Source of the DNA: Tubulanus polymorphus
Lineage: Eukaryota > Nemertea > Palaeonemertea > Tubulaniformes > Tubulanidae
Length of the DNA: 64,000 nucleotides
Reading direction: 5' to 3'
Assembly (NCBI RefSeq): GCF_964204645.1
Contig: NC_134025.1
Span: forward strand, 17,020,001 to 17,084,000
Numbering within the stretch: position 1 is the first letter of the stretch; each line of letters begins with the position of its first letter. The translations under genes and the position numbers were made by a program. Of this stretch, positions 45,711 through 58,154 are shown in pieces. Below the pieces are notes generated by a model. That model was not told the DNA's origin, did no database searches, and worked only from the letters and a program-made list of their open reading frames with translations.

Positions 45711-46639
45711 CTCCGAATTGAACATAACGTTTACAGGCTGTTGGTAGTCAAATCTGAGAGGCGTTTCATTTTTTGAAAAGGGGTCAAGTAATAATAATAA
45801 TCAACAGAATTACAAGAGGGTTTCTGCGAAGCAGCAGGAACCCTAAATAGTTGACTAATCAATTTGTTATATGAACAGGTCAGTATGGGTAGTTTTATCT
45901 TGAAATGCAAAGTATGACTTAAATGCAAACTTATCCCAACAGACGAAAGTAATTAAAGTACAGGTTTATATACCGGTAAGGCATAAACTATCAACAGGGT
46001 TCATAAAGACAATACAGCTTAAACAGTTCATTCACAACAGATCTTCTAGATAGAAGGAAAGTTATTTTCAGGTTTAGTTTAAATTCATAATATTGACACA
46101 CTAGATTGAGAATGTTCCAACGACGTATATCTAATCCACGATCTCCAGCTTTATCTTCAATTACCTATGACGAGTCTTGGCTTGGGATGATAAGCACCCA
46201 TACACATGGAAGTCATCGACATTTCTTGTCACAGGAGAGGTCGACAATAATTGGTAGCACTCAAAGACAGTCAATTCGATCCAGTTTATTCACAATCGAA
46301 AGCCGGTCCAAACCCCTGATTAAATCACCGAGACATTATATCCAGTGTGTAGCTACGGCTCTTAGCCTTAGAGGATCTAACAGGTTATGAAAGTGGACGT
46401 TCTATCGGCAAAAAAATGGCACAGGAAACAGGCTTCAACTTACAGACCATTTTTTTTTAAATTCACTACACGTGCATCGCTTTGTTCACAGTACAAAATG
46501 TATTTTTTTATGGTACAAAACGTCAGCTAGTTTGTCAGCGAAGTGTTGTCAACTAAGGTTTGGTAATTATATCCGACAGGTCCCACAATGACCTTAGGTC
46601 GTAACACTTGAACACGACACGGCTCACAACACGACTCCA
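45711..46639. other. no gene seen
   Basis: The 94-codon + frame 46106-46390 has no motif. Confidence 0.3.
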
Positions 46640-46990
46640 GCCATAGTATAACCTTTATTAGCTCCGCTGTGACCGAAGGTTATCAGTCGTCTCCTGTCCA
46701 TCCGTCAACTTTTTCTTCAATTTGTTCCTAGCGCTACAGTTCTTTCGTAAAGTTCTTGACCAAACTTGGTATGAAGCTAATATGGGCCAAGGGCTAAAAA
46801 GTTATACAGCTGTTTTCCCAACTTGATCTCAACGGGTGCTTTTCGGTGGCACTTGTACAGGTCACACTTGTAAAATCTTTAAATCGCTACTAGTCTACAA
46901 TTATGGTCCGATGTTGACGAAACTTGGTATGTAGATACTATGGGCCAAGTAGTAGACAAGTATGAATTAACATCGAGATAAATATTTCTT
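46640..46990 (+). repeat. further hairpin-headed repeat (HINE-type?)
   Basis: Head TATAACCTTTATTAGCTCCG with complement CGAAGGTTA at 46673. 46869-46960 is similar to 52045-52140 (CTTGGTATGTAGATACTATG). The end was not found. Confidence 0.4.
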
Positions 46991-47164
46991 CAGCTGGTAA
47001 AACCTGGGGTTAAAGACTCATTTACTTAACAGTGGTTCTTTAGGCCAGCCGTAGGCTGAGCCTATTACTATACAAATGCAGCGAATTTAAATGACATGGT
47101 TTCCAGAGTAAAGGCTCTTTTACTGTGCAACTGAGCATGTATTCATACAAATCATTCATTAGAG

Positions 47165-47582
47165 AATGCAAACTCGATCTGCATTGGCTTCCAATCAAAT
47201 ACCACATCCAATTTAAAATCTTGATCCTTACTTATAAATCCTTGAATGGTCAGGCCCCACGATATTTGAAATCATTAGTGCAATACAAGATCAAACAGTC
47301 AATCATTTCTAGTCATCCCTCGTGTCAATCTAGTCTCTGCGGGTCACAGGGCCTTTTCTTACTCCGCCCCTCTACTTTGGAACTCCTTACCAGATGCAAT
47401 TAAATCTAGTCCTTCTACTGATGTTTTTAAATCGCAACTTAAAACCCATTTGCTCACTAAAGCTTTTAACTAATGATGTAAATTGTTTTTTCTATCTTTA
47501 TGTTTAAATTGTGTCTTTATATTGTAAAGCCAATGAGCATATTTTATATGGATTTTAGGCTCAATAAATTATTATTATTATT
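47165..47582 (+). mobile_element. L2/CR1-like LINE 3' end, 5' truncated
   Basis: Encodes the C-terminus typical of these LINEs: LHWLPIKYHIQFKILILTYK, LNGQAPRYLKSL, then after a frameshift SAPLLWNSLPDAI and FKSQLKTHLLTKAFN with a stop. It ends in an ATT repeat tail, which resumes at 49967-49976. The target duplication ATTAGAG is at 47158-47164 and 49977-49983. Confidence 0.75.
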
Positions 47583-49966
47583 AGGCCAGCCGTAGGCTGA
47601 GCCTATTACTATACAAATGGAGCGAATTTAAATGACATGGTTTCCACACAAAAGGCTCTTTTGCTTGCCAAGTGAGGGCATATTCGAACAAATCACGTAT
47701 TTAAGCGTAATCCATTCTCGGAATCGTAGCGAGCAGAATTTTGAAATAGGCTCTCATAAAAATGTTTTCTGCATTTTTCACGAAAATAAAATCGGGAAAA
47801 TTTCAATTTTTATCAGCCAATCAGGAAGTTGTGTCTTCCCTGTGATTGGTTTATCTAAAAATATCAGCAGCTGTTCACGTGAATTATCGTGATTTCATTA
47901 CTGGCGCTTTTGCGCATGACGTCATGTATCAACACGCGACAATACTTCCGCGTTCGCTACGTGTTCGCTGATTGGCCCATTTACTGGGAAATTCCACAGA
48001 AGCCTAATGTGGTTTGTTACAAGCGCTGTGATTGGCCCGACCCGATTCTGGCACGGCTTTAGCTTAGTGGGTTCTAATCCCTTGACGGGAGAAGATGATG
48101 GATCCTATCGATGCTATCAACAAATAAGTTACCCGGTTGGGCAGCTGCGGATATCTACCGAAAGTGTTGCGGTTCGATATTTCGAGGTTTCTTTGAATTT
48201 TGGAGTGATATTGATATCCGGTAAACACCGGCGGTAGATTGTGAAAACCCATTGCTTGATATTTGTACTACTTAATCAACGAAAAGCGTCGGGGCCGCGC
48301 CAGGAGTTTTCGCGATTCAAGTAGCTCAATAGCCTACTTCTTCGTGTTCGACAATTTTCACTCCGCCGATCTCTGACACGGCTCTGTCGCCGTCGGCGCT
48401 GTGATTGCACTATTCGTACCACCAAAATTTTTTATTTCTATATCAGGGAGGTCTGGAGAATAAAAAAGTCAAAATTTGGATATCACATAGGCCTGATTTC
48501 ATCGAATAAGTCAACCATGGTCGTTACGTTTCCGTACTTATTACCACCTAAAACCGTCTGAACAATTTTGTCACAACCAACATTTCGTTTATAGAAATCA
48601 GGTGTTCACATGAACCCGCGGTATCGTCTATTGTTTTACTTCCGGGTTTTATTTTAAGATTTAAAATCGTATTTCAAGATCGATTTCTATGAAATCTTTA
48701 GTTGATTTGGTGTTTGGGAGGAATTTTTATTTGCTCTACAGAAAATTCATCCTTGACAATTGCGCAAGGTTCGCAAAAAATTTCTTTTCCCAAATCGAGT
48801 GTATGAACTTGATATGCTAATTAGCCATGTGCTCGAATTGCAAATTCAATCAAATTTTATTCTGCCAAAAAAAATGTTAAATCCAATTCCCTTTCCGAGA
48901 GTTAATGGTATGCTGCATGGAACAAAGTTGTTTTGAGATGGGTCTTGAAGCTATTGAGTCGAGGAGATAACCATCTAGATAGTTCATGAGAGTTCCAAAG
49001 TTTTGAAGACGCTTCAAGGTAATGTCTTGATATTTGGTTTATACGTGTATCTACCCTAGACACATCTTCAGGCCAAAAACTGGCCCTGTCAGATTCAAGA
49101 TGGCCGACTGGCAGCCATTGTTGTTCGCCAAAATCAGCACTTTTTACACATTTTAGAAGTTTTCGAGGGAAATTTTGAAGACACTTTTATCAATAACCTT
49201 GATCATTCGTATGTATTTGTATCCCCCAAGGGCCCATCGGCATGAGAAAAATTGGGTCGATCGGACTCAAGATGGCCGTCCTGTGACCTTTTTTGTTCCC
49301 AAAAATGTTAATTTTGGCCTGAATTCTGAGTCCTGTAGCTTTCTAATGGTGTGCCATTTTTCATTGCAATTTGTAATGGGTATTCTTTGGAAAAGGATCT
49401 TTTATGTCCGAGAGGGTATTTTTGACCAGGCAATTATGACGCAATTGGCGGCCATCTTGGGGTCATCAGTACTCATTCATAGGTGGAAAAAAAGTTTTGC
49501 CACATCATTTTGATACTTAAGCATATTTTGCTACCATAATTAATTGGAAAGTTGTAGCTCATGACATGTTCTATGATTGAGGTGAGTTTCAAGCTCATTG
49601 GTTTTTGTTTATGGCCACCAGGGGGCGTTGAACAATACAATAACTTAGTATTTCTATATTACATTCGTACCTATGCATATTTTGCTACCACAATCAATTG
49701 GAAAGTTGTAGCTCATGACATGGTCTATGATCTTGGTGAGTTTCAAGCTCATTGGTTTTTGTATATGGCCACCAGGGGCGTTGAACAATACAATAACTTA
49801 GTATTTCTATATTACATTCGCTCCTGCTGTCTGTGTTAACACACGATTGTACTATGTAAATGACATTGAGCAGGGAGTGTATATTGATAAATATAACCCA
49901 CAGATTACATCATTTATAAAAAGCAAATCTGACAGGCTGGCCATTGTGCCCCTTGGGGCTCTTGTT
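47583..49966 (+). mobile_element. HINE-B copy with HINE-A core, in the LINE tail
   Basis: Full-length ends: AGGCCAGCCGTAGGCTGAGC at the start, and GGCTGGCC, the exact complement of GGCCAGCC, then GCCCCTTGGGGC and TCTTGTT at the end. It sits inside the ATT repeat tail of the LINE. Its middle, about 48990-49830, is HINE-A sequence with its tandem units, so it is chimeric or nested. Confidence 0.7.
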
Positions 49967-50342
49967 AATTATTATTATTAGAGCATTATCCATTCTCCAA
50001 ACTCTACGTAGCTGAATTTGGAAAGAGGGCCCCGTTAAAATTCATATGAGCTTTTTCGGTAATATCTGATCGCAAAAATATTGGTTTTGAAAAGCCAATC
50101 AGAAAGCAAAGACTCCTCTATGATTGGCTTAGCCGCAGAAATCAGCAGGTGTTCACGTGAACCCGCGGTATCGTCTAATGTTTTATTTCCAGGTTTTATT
50201 TTCAGATCTAAAATTGTATTTAAAGATCGATTTCTGTGAAAGCTTTAGTTGATTTGGTTTTTGGAAGGAATATTTTTATCAGCACTTACAGAAAATATCA
50301 TTGACCATTGTGCAAAGTCCGGGAAATATGGCTTTTTCTTAA

Positions 50343-51780
50343 AGGGTAACTGACACTTTTTTAAAGATTTTCTACTTTTTACACTAAACGATATATTATA
50401 GTATACAATAAGGCTAGGTGATTTCATAATTGGAAAAATCTTTTCAATCTAGTCAGAATAGATGATTTTGATGTTCGCGCACCTGTTCAGTGTATACATT
50501 GCTTCTGCTGAAGGCGTGGTACTGTGTCTATTAATAGAACTACGTCACTAAAGTAACGGCTCGGAAATGATGTCTATAGAAATGAATAGGAAATAAGCTA
50601 CAAGAGCAATTCAACTTAATTTTATACCTATTTGGCATTCGAATTGAGACAAAATGCCTCTTGATTTTGAAAGTCTACATATTAATGATTATAATTAGCT
50701 GTTGAACGGACCATATCCGTTCAAACTAAGCACAAAAGTAGGATTTGAATAGCAATCCATGGCATTTTCTAATAGACAGCAGGGAACATGGATGTTTAAA
50801 TCATCGTTTTGTAATATCATTTAGTGATAGTAAGTAAGATCATGGTTAGATCTAAGAATATTTTCACTTATGAACTGATGAAGAAACTTAGACAGAATTA
50901 GCCGCAAGAATAATTTCCAATTCTTTTCTTGAAATATACCTCGTATTGGTAGCGGCTTTGGTCACAAAATAAGAATATTTCCTCATCCATCCTATTTTAA
51001 AACTTAGAAATAATGTTTGTGAAAGATTTGTGATGTAATCTATCAACACTCTTCTGCAGCTTGTAACTTAAATCGAAAAACATTAATCCTTTGAATATTT
51101 GTTGTAAAGGCTGTAGAAATTTATGAAAGTTTTTGTAGAGTTTTGAAGTGTTAGTTTTCAAACTAGGCCTACTTAGTCTTAAATGACTTTGAAAAATAGT
51201 AAATAGTAAACGAATATGAATCTATTTATTCTTTAGCGAGATCGAAATCACATAAGACACTGTAGTATGCTTGTGGTGCTGAACTATTGGTGAACTATGG
51301 AGCAGCAGTAACAGTGCTGAGAGCTTAGCATGGTGTACTTTAAAATAGCTTCATAGCAGCGGATTGAAATCTGCATCTTCAATGATCGATTTAGCCTATT
51401 CAAATTACTCATTGATTCTTTGAAATAGGTTTGTGCAATAGACAATAGATCCTTTTACCTCCCTGGCTAGTTTCAAAGCTGTAAAACAATCTGGAATTGA
51501 GATATAACAGAAAATACACGCAGTTTCCTCAAAATTCAATGCATTTCTATAGATGCTATTTCCCAGCTCTGCCTGTAATGACGTTGCAGCGCGCACCTGC
51601 TGATTTAGCCGACGCTGAACAGTAAGCGATGTAAACAACGAAATGAGGTCAAAAATCTTGTTACAAAATCACAAATTGCGCGTTAACTAAACATTTTGGA
51701 ACAGAACGGTTGAAGATGAGTGTATAGATCAATAAGAATACATCATATTTTGAAATTTAAAAAAAAGTGTCAGTTACCCT
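50343..51780. mobile_element. TTAA-flanked DNA transposon T1, non-autonomous
   Basis: 1438 bp with 20-bp perfect terminal inverted repeats AGGGTAACTGACACTTTTTT and TTAA on both sides (50339-50342, 51781-51784). Intact HINE-B copies read CTTTTTCTCAAATCGG here, so the duplication of TTAA is seen directly (TCAA changed to TTAA). The target site is like piggyBac, Kolobok or Sola3; the family is undecided. No transposase is present. Confidence 0.8.
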
Positions 51781-51925
51781 TTAAATCGGATAGATTACCT
51801 TCATATGCTAATTAGCCATGTGCTCAAACTACAAATTCAATAAAATTTTATTCTCTAAAAAAAATATCAAATCCAATTCAATTTTACTTTATTGACCAAA
51901 TAAAAACATAAAATCCAATTATCCC

Positions 51926-53042
51926 AATTATTGAGATAAGTTTATATTTTCTGTTAATTGTGAATATTGTGTACTTTGTATAAGTCTCCCTCCATGTACC
52001 ATAGAAATGGTTGGAATGTGAATAAAATCCTAATTCTAATCCTTGTAAAATCTTTCAATTGCTACTAGTCCTACAATCATTATCTGATCTTGACAAAGCT
52101 TGGTATGTAGATACTATGGGCCAAGCACTAAAAAGCTATTGTTGCAGTCCACCAGAAAATCCACCAAACCACGGACGAATAAATTCTTCGGGAAATTATC
52201 AAACGGATTTATTCCATTCTTGACATAATCGTTTGCTGTAACAAAAATATATAGAAAACCATTTTAGCCTGATTAAATAGCCTAATTTTATATATCGACA
52301 ATTAATTTCTCAGCAATAAAGTAACATAGATTCACAATTCAAACTTACAATTTTGTTTCCCATCAAACCCGTCACTCGAAGGATATATGTGAACTGCCCA
52401 GAAAATGCTATATGTTGAACCTTTATACTGCTAGATTTTCAAACTAAATGTTATGCTCTACGAGTGTGACATAATATGAACTAGACATTACGGAAACCGT
52501 ATACCAGTAAAAATCTTTGAACACAATTGTACAGTGAATTGTCAACAGGTATAGAGCCGTGTTTTGGATTTGAACTCTTGAGCATGCTGTGTAGGTGGGC
52601 CTTGTTAAACGTTATCATAAAACAGCAAAACTGTATCAGCCTTCTTTCTTTACATCTCAATTACATACTTCAGAATCACATAAAACATAGCAGGACAATG
52701 ATATTTCATTGTATGGTAATCTTATGCCCTGTTGATTTTTGGGTCCAAGGGACAAAGGTCAAGGTCACTACAGGTCATTCATGTGAATGAAACCTTGTGA
52801 ATGCGATTCAAGAAGAACCATTATACATAGGATATTACATAGTGTCATTACCCCTGGGTGCATTAATGATTTTTGGATACCAAAGATCAGGGTCACAGGG
52901 GACATAGATATGTAGTATCAGATTGCCTTGTCAGATAATTTTGTTTCATTTACCTGATGGATCTACTTTGTACTACATAGTTAAGGGAGCTCATAATTTC
53001 TAATCAAAAAGTACTGGTTCATTGATTTGGTACTCTTTTCAG
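51926..53042. other. end of the large intron
   Basis: 52045-52140 repeats 46869-46960. The acceptor GGTACTCTTTTCAG ends at 53042. Nothing else is supported. Confidence 0.35.
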
Positions 53043-53243
53043 ATTTTGGAATTGATGGCCAAACAAACATCTATGATGAACGATCGACAACTACTACTGA
53101 AGGAAGTAGAATTTCTACGCAATCAACTTCTTACTGCTAAGGAATCAAATGTCAGCAAGTGCTTTCCATTCACTGACTCCCAGAGAGAAATTCATGCTAA
53201 CATTTCAGAGATCTCCCCTATTTTTACGACTGATGATGTATGA
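53043..53243 (+). CDS. coiled-coil protein, last exon
   Basis: The acceptor TACTCTTTTCAG gives phase 0, matching exon C. ILELMAKQTSMMNDRQLLLK continues the coiled coil to about residue 33. A non-helical tail follows, ending EISPIFTTDDV with TGA at 53241. A weak donor GTATGA overlaps the stop, so a further exon cannot be excluded. With exons A-C this gives ~204 residues from the first visible Met. Confidence 0.7.
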   Translation: MLELMAKQTSMMNDRQLLLKEVEFLRNQLLTAKESNVSKCFPFTDSQREIHANISEISPIFTTDDV

Positions 53244-53512
53244 TGGAATTTATGCGTTTTGTTATTCAACCTTGGTGAAATATTAACTATTACTTTAGTT
53301 ACTAACATGTCTATTATCTAGCTTATCTTCACATTTACAGAACTTACAATACTAAAATACCAAAAAAAGCAACAAAATACTGAATCATAACTACGGTCGA
53401 CTCTGCTGTACTTATATGTTTGGGGACCAGTAATTTTCATACAGATTAAGTGAAATATAAGTAAGGTGACTTTCAATTCCATTCGGGGCAATAACAAAAA
53501 TGGAAATAGTGG
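53244..53512. other. likely 3' UTR or flank
   Basis: Follows the stop codon of the coiled-coil gene. No clear AATAAA near the exon was noted. It ends in the SINE target duplication. Confidence 0.3.
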
Positions 53513-53719
53513 TTTTTTTTTTTTTTTAACACCCTCAACCCGCTAAGCGCCACGCAGGGAATTATAAGCGGGTTCGATGTTTCTTTTTCCCAATGGGGAG
53601 AGACCAGAGAAGAACCTTCGACCAAGAAACTCTGTCGCCACCAGGGTTTGAACCCATAAACCCTGGATTGACGAGACCAGTGACCGTTGGCTTAAACCAC
53701 TCGGCCACTGCGCCTCTCA
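53513..53719 (-). mobile_element. tRNA-Ser/Leu-derived SINE
   Basis: On the minus strand: A box AGTGGCCGAGTGGTTTAAGC and B box GGTTCAAACCC with a long variable-arm spacing, a ~110-bp body, and a poly-A tail (T-run at 53514-53529 on +). The target duplication AAATAGTGG lies at 53504-53512 and 53720-53728. Confidence 0.85.
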
Positions 53720-53728
53720 AAATAGTGG

Positions 53729-54749
53729 TATTGTAGTACAGCAGTTGAAGAAAATGTAACTTAAAGTCACTTCAACTCAGTAAACCGGCTGAGACACACT
53801 ATGTAAATTATCGGCATTGATTGATTCAAAGAACCAAGAAATAATAGAACTAAATTTTTGACAAACATTTCCGAAAACTATATTTTTCATGTTATTTGTT
53901 GAACTGCAAACAGGGATCTGAGCTAGCCTTACACATAGGCCTAATTACAGCCTATTACTATACAAATGGAGCAAATTAAAATGGCATGGTCAATCACATG
54001 ACAATCATATTTGTTTCGCCATTTTGAAAATGTATATCCCTTATATGCGTTTATTAATCTAGCGTTTTGATACAATCCACCTTTTTGTCAAATAAATCTC
54101 TTAAACCCAAGTGTTGACATTAGAAATGGACTTCACCTAGATCCTTAGAAAATATGACATGTATTCAAATTTCAGCCAAAAAGATAAATGCAATTTCATG
54201 CTTGATAATGCTGTAAATCTACAGATGATATGTATATGCGCATCTTTTATACTGTTGTCTTTGAATGACCATGCATTACTTGAATATTTATATTTTTGGA
54301 TTAAGCATATTTGTTCATTCTATATTGCCAATTGCTTTGAAAAATTCATGTGATGTGAAAACACACCAGATTCTGAAAACTTATAGGTCCGCAGAATGTA
54401 GACTTTCAACAACAAGGTACCTGTATGCGATGTAACCGCTATATTTAGGTAATATTGCTTTAGATTCGATTTTATTGACACCATGACACATAATGTCCAC
54501 GGAAGATTTGTGGTCGTCCATTCTATTGTAATTTTTTATGTTCTTAAAAGAAATTTTAACAATTGAAAAAAATACCTTGTAGTCATTACGCAGGTTTATA
54601 TCAAAGTACAAAATGGGACACATTGGCAGGTTATCCAATCATTGACGATGGGGTAGTAAGGCCCTTCAAAGTTGATACCTTGTTTCTCATCTTAACCTCT
54701 TTTCTAGACATGATGAGGGCAGGGAAATTTTTTGTCTCAGAGCTTTTTT
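53729..54749. other. no gene seen
   Basis: 53940-53980 resembles a short HINE-B head piece (ACTATACAAATGGAGC). Otherwise nothing supported. Confidence 0.3.
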
Positions 54750-55886
54750 AGCACACTTGGGACTTAAGTCCCAGTAGGCTATTGCATTCACTTTTCATTC
54801 ATTGTAGCGTCGGTTCGTCGATCCGTACACGAAATCCAGTTATTTTGGGAAGTTTTTGGATTGTCTTCATATTTGGTTTATTCGTGTATCTATGCTAGAT
54901 ACATCTTCAGGCCAAAAATTGGCCCGATCAGAATCAAGATAGTCGACGGGTGGTCATTGTTGTTCTCCGAAATCTGCACTTCATACAATTATTTCAAGTT
55001 TTTGAGGGAAATTTTGAAGACGCTTTGATCAATTACTTTTATCTTTCGTCTATATTTGTATAGAATTTTGGCCCGAATTCTGAGTACTGTAGCTTCCTAC
55101 TGGTTTGCCATTTTTCATTGATGATTTGTTATGGGTATTCTATGGAAAGAGATCTTTGATATATCAGAAAGGTATTTTTGATCAGCCAATTATCCCGCAA
55201 TTGTCGGTCATCTTAGTGTCATCAGTACTCATTCTTAGGTGGAAAAAAGTTTTTGTGAAAAATATCAACATGTTTTAACTTAAAGTCTTGATATTTGATT
55301 ATTATTAGATACATCTCCTCACATGGAATTGGAATCACCTAATTCTGTGTTCTTGCCACCAGGGGGAGTTATTGAATAATATACAATTTTTCTATTTGTA
55401 TTGGTACCTATGCATTTGTAACCACAATCGATTGCAAAGTTGTAGCTCATAACATTTCCCATTATCGTTGTGAGTTTCAAGGTCATTGATTATCGTATCT
55501 GTTCACCGGGGGGCATTGAATAGCAGAATAACTTATTTTTTTCTCATTATATTGGTACCTTGGCATATTTTGCTACTATTATCAATTGCAAAATTGTAGC
55601 TCATGACATCTCGTGCTCATCTATGATTGTGGTGAGTTTAAGGTCATTGGGTTATGCATTGAATAGTAGAATAACTTAGTTTTTCCATATTTTCTTAGGA
55701 CCTAGGTATATTTTATCACAAGCGATCATAAAATTGTAGCGTGTGACATGTTCTATGATTGTGGTGAGTTTCAAGGTCATTGATTTTTTAACATGGTTAC
55801 GATCAGGCGTTGGACATTGAAATTGTTAGAATGTGAGTATTTGAAACCACTTCCCAAGTGGGCACGGTGTTCCTGTACCCCTAATT
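54750..55886 (+). mobile_element. HINE-A copy 2, complete
   Basis: Starts AGCACACTTGGGACTTAAGT after TTTTTT. Ends CCCAAGTGGGC then GGTGTTCCTGTACCCC and CTAATT. Three core units start near 55408, 55555 and 55709. 1137 bp, uninterrupted; the best copy for defining the family. Confidence 0.75.
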
Positions 55887-56133
55887 AAAGAAGAAAGACA
55901 AAATTAAACTCGTATTTTCCAAGGAGACAAAGGAGGAAGGCTTTTCTACTCATAAATCCAAAAAATATTCACTGTGTAATACATATATGAGACAAGGGTA
56001 GGAACTTTTCAGAGACTCAATCCATTGAAGGTTAAGTAGACAGAACCAAGAAATGTACATTTTGCCCTTTTCCTCTATCTAAAACATCTACAAAATTTCA
56101 ATCAAATGCAGTATGGCATATTATTTCCATGTA

Positions 56134-57067
56134 CAGGGGCGTATCTAGGGGTCTTAGGGGTCTGGACCCCTACCTTGCCCTTAGGGTTACCCCTGTCTTT
56201 TTCGTTGAAAATACTTATACTTATTTCCTTTAAACAAGTAAGCTTTAGAGACAAGATAAGTTGCAGGAGACTTGAAAGTCTCGGCTTCTAGTAGCGATTC
56301 CTGTCAATGCTGTAAAAAATTAAGGTTCTATAAATAGAACGAATTAGTTCAGATCCAATATCCACGATGTACCGTAATTTTAAAGTTCTGCTTTCGGTCT
56401 GACCACAGAGGTTATTTAGGGTTTTCTGACTTTCGTCAAAAACCCTATTGTAATTCTGTTCATTATTATTGTTATTATATATTTTCCGTACATTATTTTT
56501 ATTATTATATATTTTCCTTTTTTTCGTACATAAAATTCACCTTCAATCAGATTCGACAACTAACAGTTTCTATACGAAATTTAGAACTCTGATACAAATA
56601 TAACAGTCTCTCTGGATTTGCAGATTTTTTGTATGCACTGTCCATCCTATTTTAAACTGAAAATTACTTACTGTCACAAAAACAAACGCTGGTGGAAATA
56701 ACCGTTCTCCCGCATATGTTATAACGTTATAATGAAATAACTTATTCGGACTATGTTCATGGCCGACGGAGTGGGTGCGACCTTGGGAGCCCGGCCTACC
56801 CAATGTTTTTTTCCCGCACAATATTTTTAGGGCTCTTTTTTCGTTTTGCCCATTATCCCTTTGAGCGGCCTGGGATTGTGCTCTTCTCCTTGATAACAGT
56901 GTTAATTCTTGTTATTTCCAAGAGTTTGCTGACGATTGGATAAAATGTAAAAATCCTGAATATCATAATTCCGGGCATTGAAGGGCAAATTTAGGGAAAA
57001 TATGGGGGGTTGGCCCTACCAATGTAATTTTGCTTCCAACAGGCCTGATACTCCGGAAATACGCTTG
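56134..57067. mobile_element. possible hAT-like element
   Basis: The left end CAGGGGCGTATCTAGGGG is hAT-like. A possible right end, CTCCGGAAATACGCTTG near 57051-57067, matches imperfectly in inverse orientation. No target duplication and no transposase. Confidence 0.35.
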
Positions 57068-57349
57068 TTTGTGATGTCATTTTATCAGTAAATAAACTAC
57101 TATGTTCAATATGTGTATTACTAATACACAATGCTATTTATCGATAAAAGTGAAATACATAAAAAGATAACTGTACATCGCGTCATGACGGGTGTGAGGT
57201 GTTTTTATTGTAAAACAAAGAACTGACCGTAAGTAATCTAATGCGGGTTTCGGACTTAATTATTTTCTTTTTATTTCGATTTTCGGGAGAAAAGCAGGCG
57301 GCTTCGCGATTTGATGAGAAACAATCAACTTTGAAGGGCCGAAGTTGGC
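57068..57349. other. no gene seen
   Basis: Nothing supported. Confidence 0.25.
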
Positions 57350-58080
57350 AAGATGAAATGAAAGGCTGAATCCAAGAAGCAGGGATGAAAATCTTCCGCG
57401 GATTTCCGCGTGAGGTCCATTTTTTGTAGATCCGTTATATAATAAGAATATTATTTAAAATATTATTGAGAAAATTATAGGGGGGTATACTTAAAGAACA
57501 TAAAAGATCGTAAAAGCGTCTCATAAAACTGGTGCGCCAAAAACTTGAAATTCCAAAATATTCTTGGGGGAGGGCCCCCAAAACCCCCCTAAAGGACTTC
57601 GCACCTTCGGTGCTCGCGACGATTTTTAAACGCCTCTGTTTTCATCCCTGAAGAAGCCACATGACAACAATAAGCAATGAACAGTATCGGCTAAGTAGTA
57701 TACATTTCAAAACTCTGAAATGGTCTACCTTTCAATTCGGTTGGTTTTCTATAGTAGCTGTTTGAAAGAGTCTACTACTGAAAAGTGACCGTTTTAAAAC
57801 ATCTGGTTTTGATAATGCACACTAGCAGAAGAGGTGACTGTGAAACCACCCGATTGTAAACAGCGACTTTGTGATAGTAACTCCTACCATAATAGCTAGG
57901 AGCAATTATCTAACGAGCAATTAGTTAGATTAGTTAGATAATAGCTACTCACGAAACACACTGTTTCTAAAAGTCAACTATTGAAAAGACCATTTTGAAA
58001 TCGCTTGCCAGATTCCCTGTTTTAAATACACTGCAGTAACATATGCTTCAGATTTGCAGTGATATATGCCAACATAAACA
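57350..58080. repeat. dispersed repeat, copy of 25190-25650, with insertion
   Basis: Same repeat as 25190-25650, interrupted at 57380-57650 by a short element. Confidence 0.6.
57380..57650. mobile_element. 271-bp TIR element
   Basis: 12-bp inverted ends CAGGGATGAAAA and TTTTCATCCCTG, GC-rich CCGCGGATTTCCGCG inside, and AAGAAG on both flanks. A related end is at 25126. Possibly hAT-like, but the repeat on the flanks is 6, not 8, bp. Confidence 0.6.
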
Positions 58081-58154
58081 TTGAGAAGCCAGTAAAAAAC
58101 TCTATACTCACTCTATAGTTTGGGGAATAGTTGTATTTAGAGTGATTCAGTTAA

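Larger units (their letters stand above)
47042..51925 (+). mobile_element. HINE-B copy, broken into three parts by later insertions
   Basis: The parts are 47042-47164, 49984-50342 and 51785-51925. They follow one another in the HINE-B consensus (compare 11117-11700). The first gap is a LINE end and the second a TTAA element. The 3' end is missing. Confidence 0.7.

Noticed and set aside
49175-49839. Frames of 112 and 92 codons
   Set aside because: Translations of HINE-A repeat units; repetition in the peptide mirrors the DNA repeat.
51405-51638. Frame conserved between T1 (77 codons) and T2 (63 codons)
   Set aside because: Of six base differences in the shared part, four change the residue and two do not. 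That is not purifying selection; the conservation reflects recent copying.
53231-53243. Donor GTATGA overlapping the stop of the last coiled-coil exon
   Set aside because: Weak donor, and the stop is in frame directly. A further exon is possible, but none was found.
53636-53719. Possible functional tRNA-Ser/Leu gene (minus)
   Set aside because: Followed by a SINE body and poly-A, with a target duplication around the whole unit.
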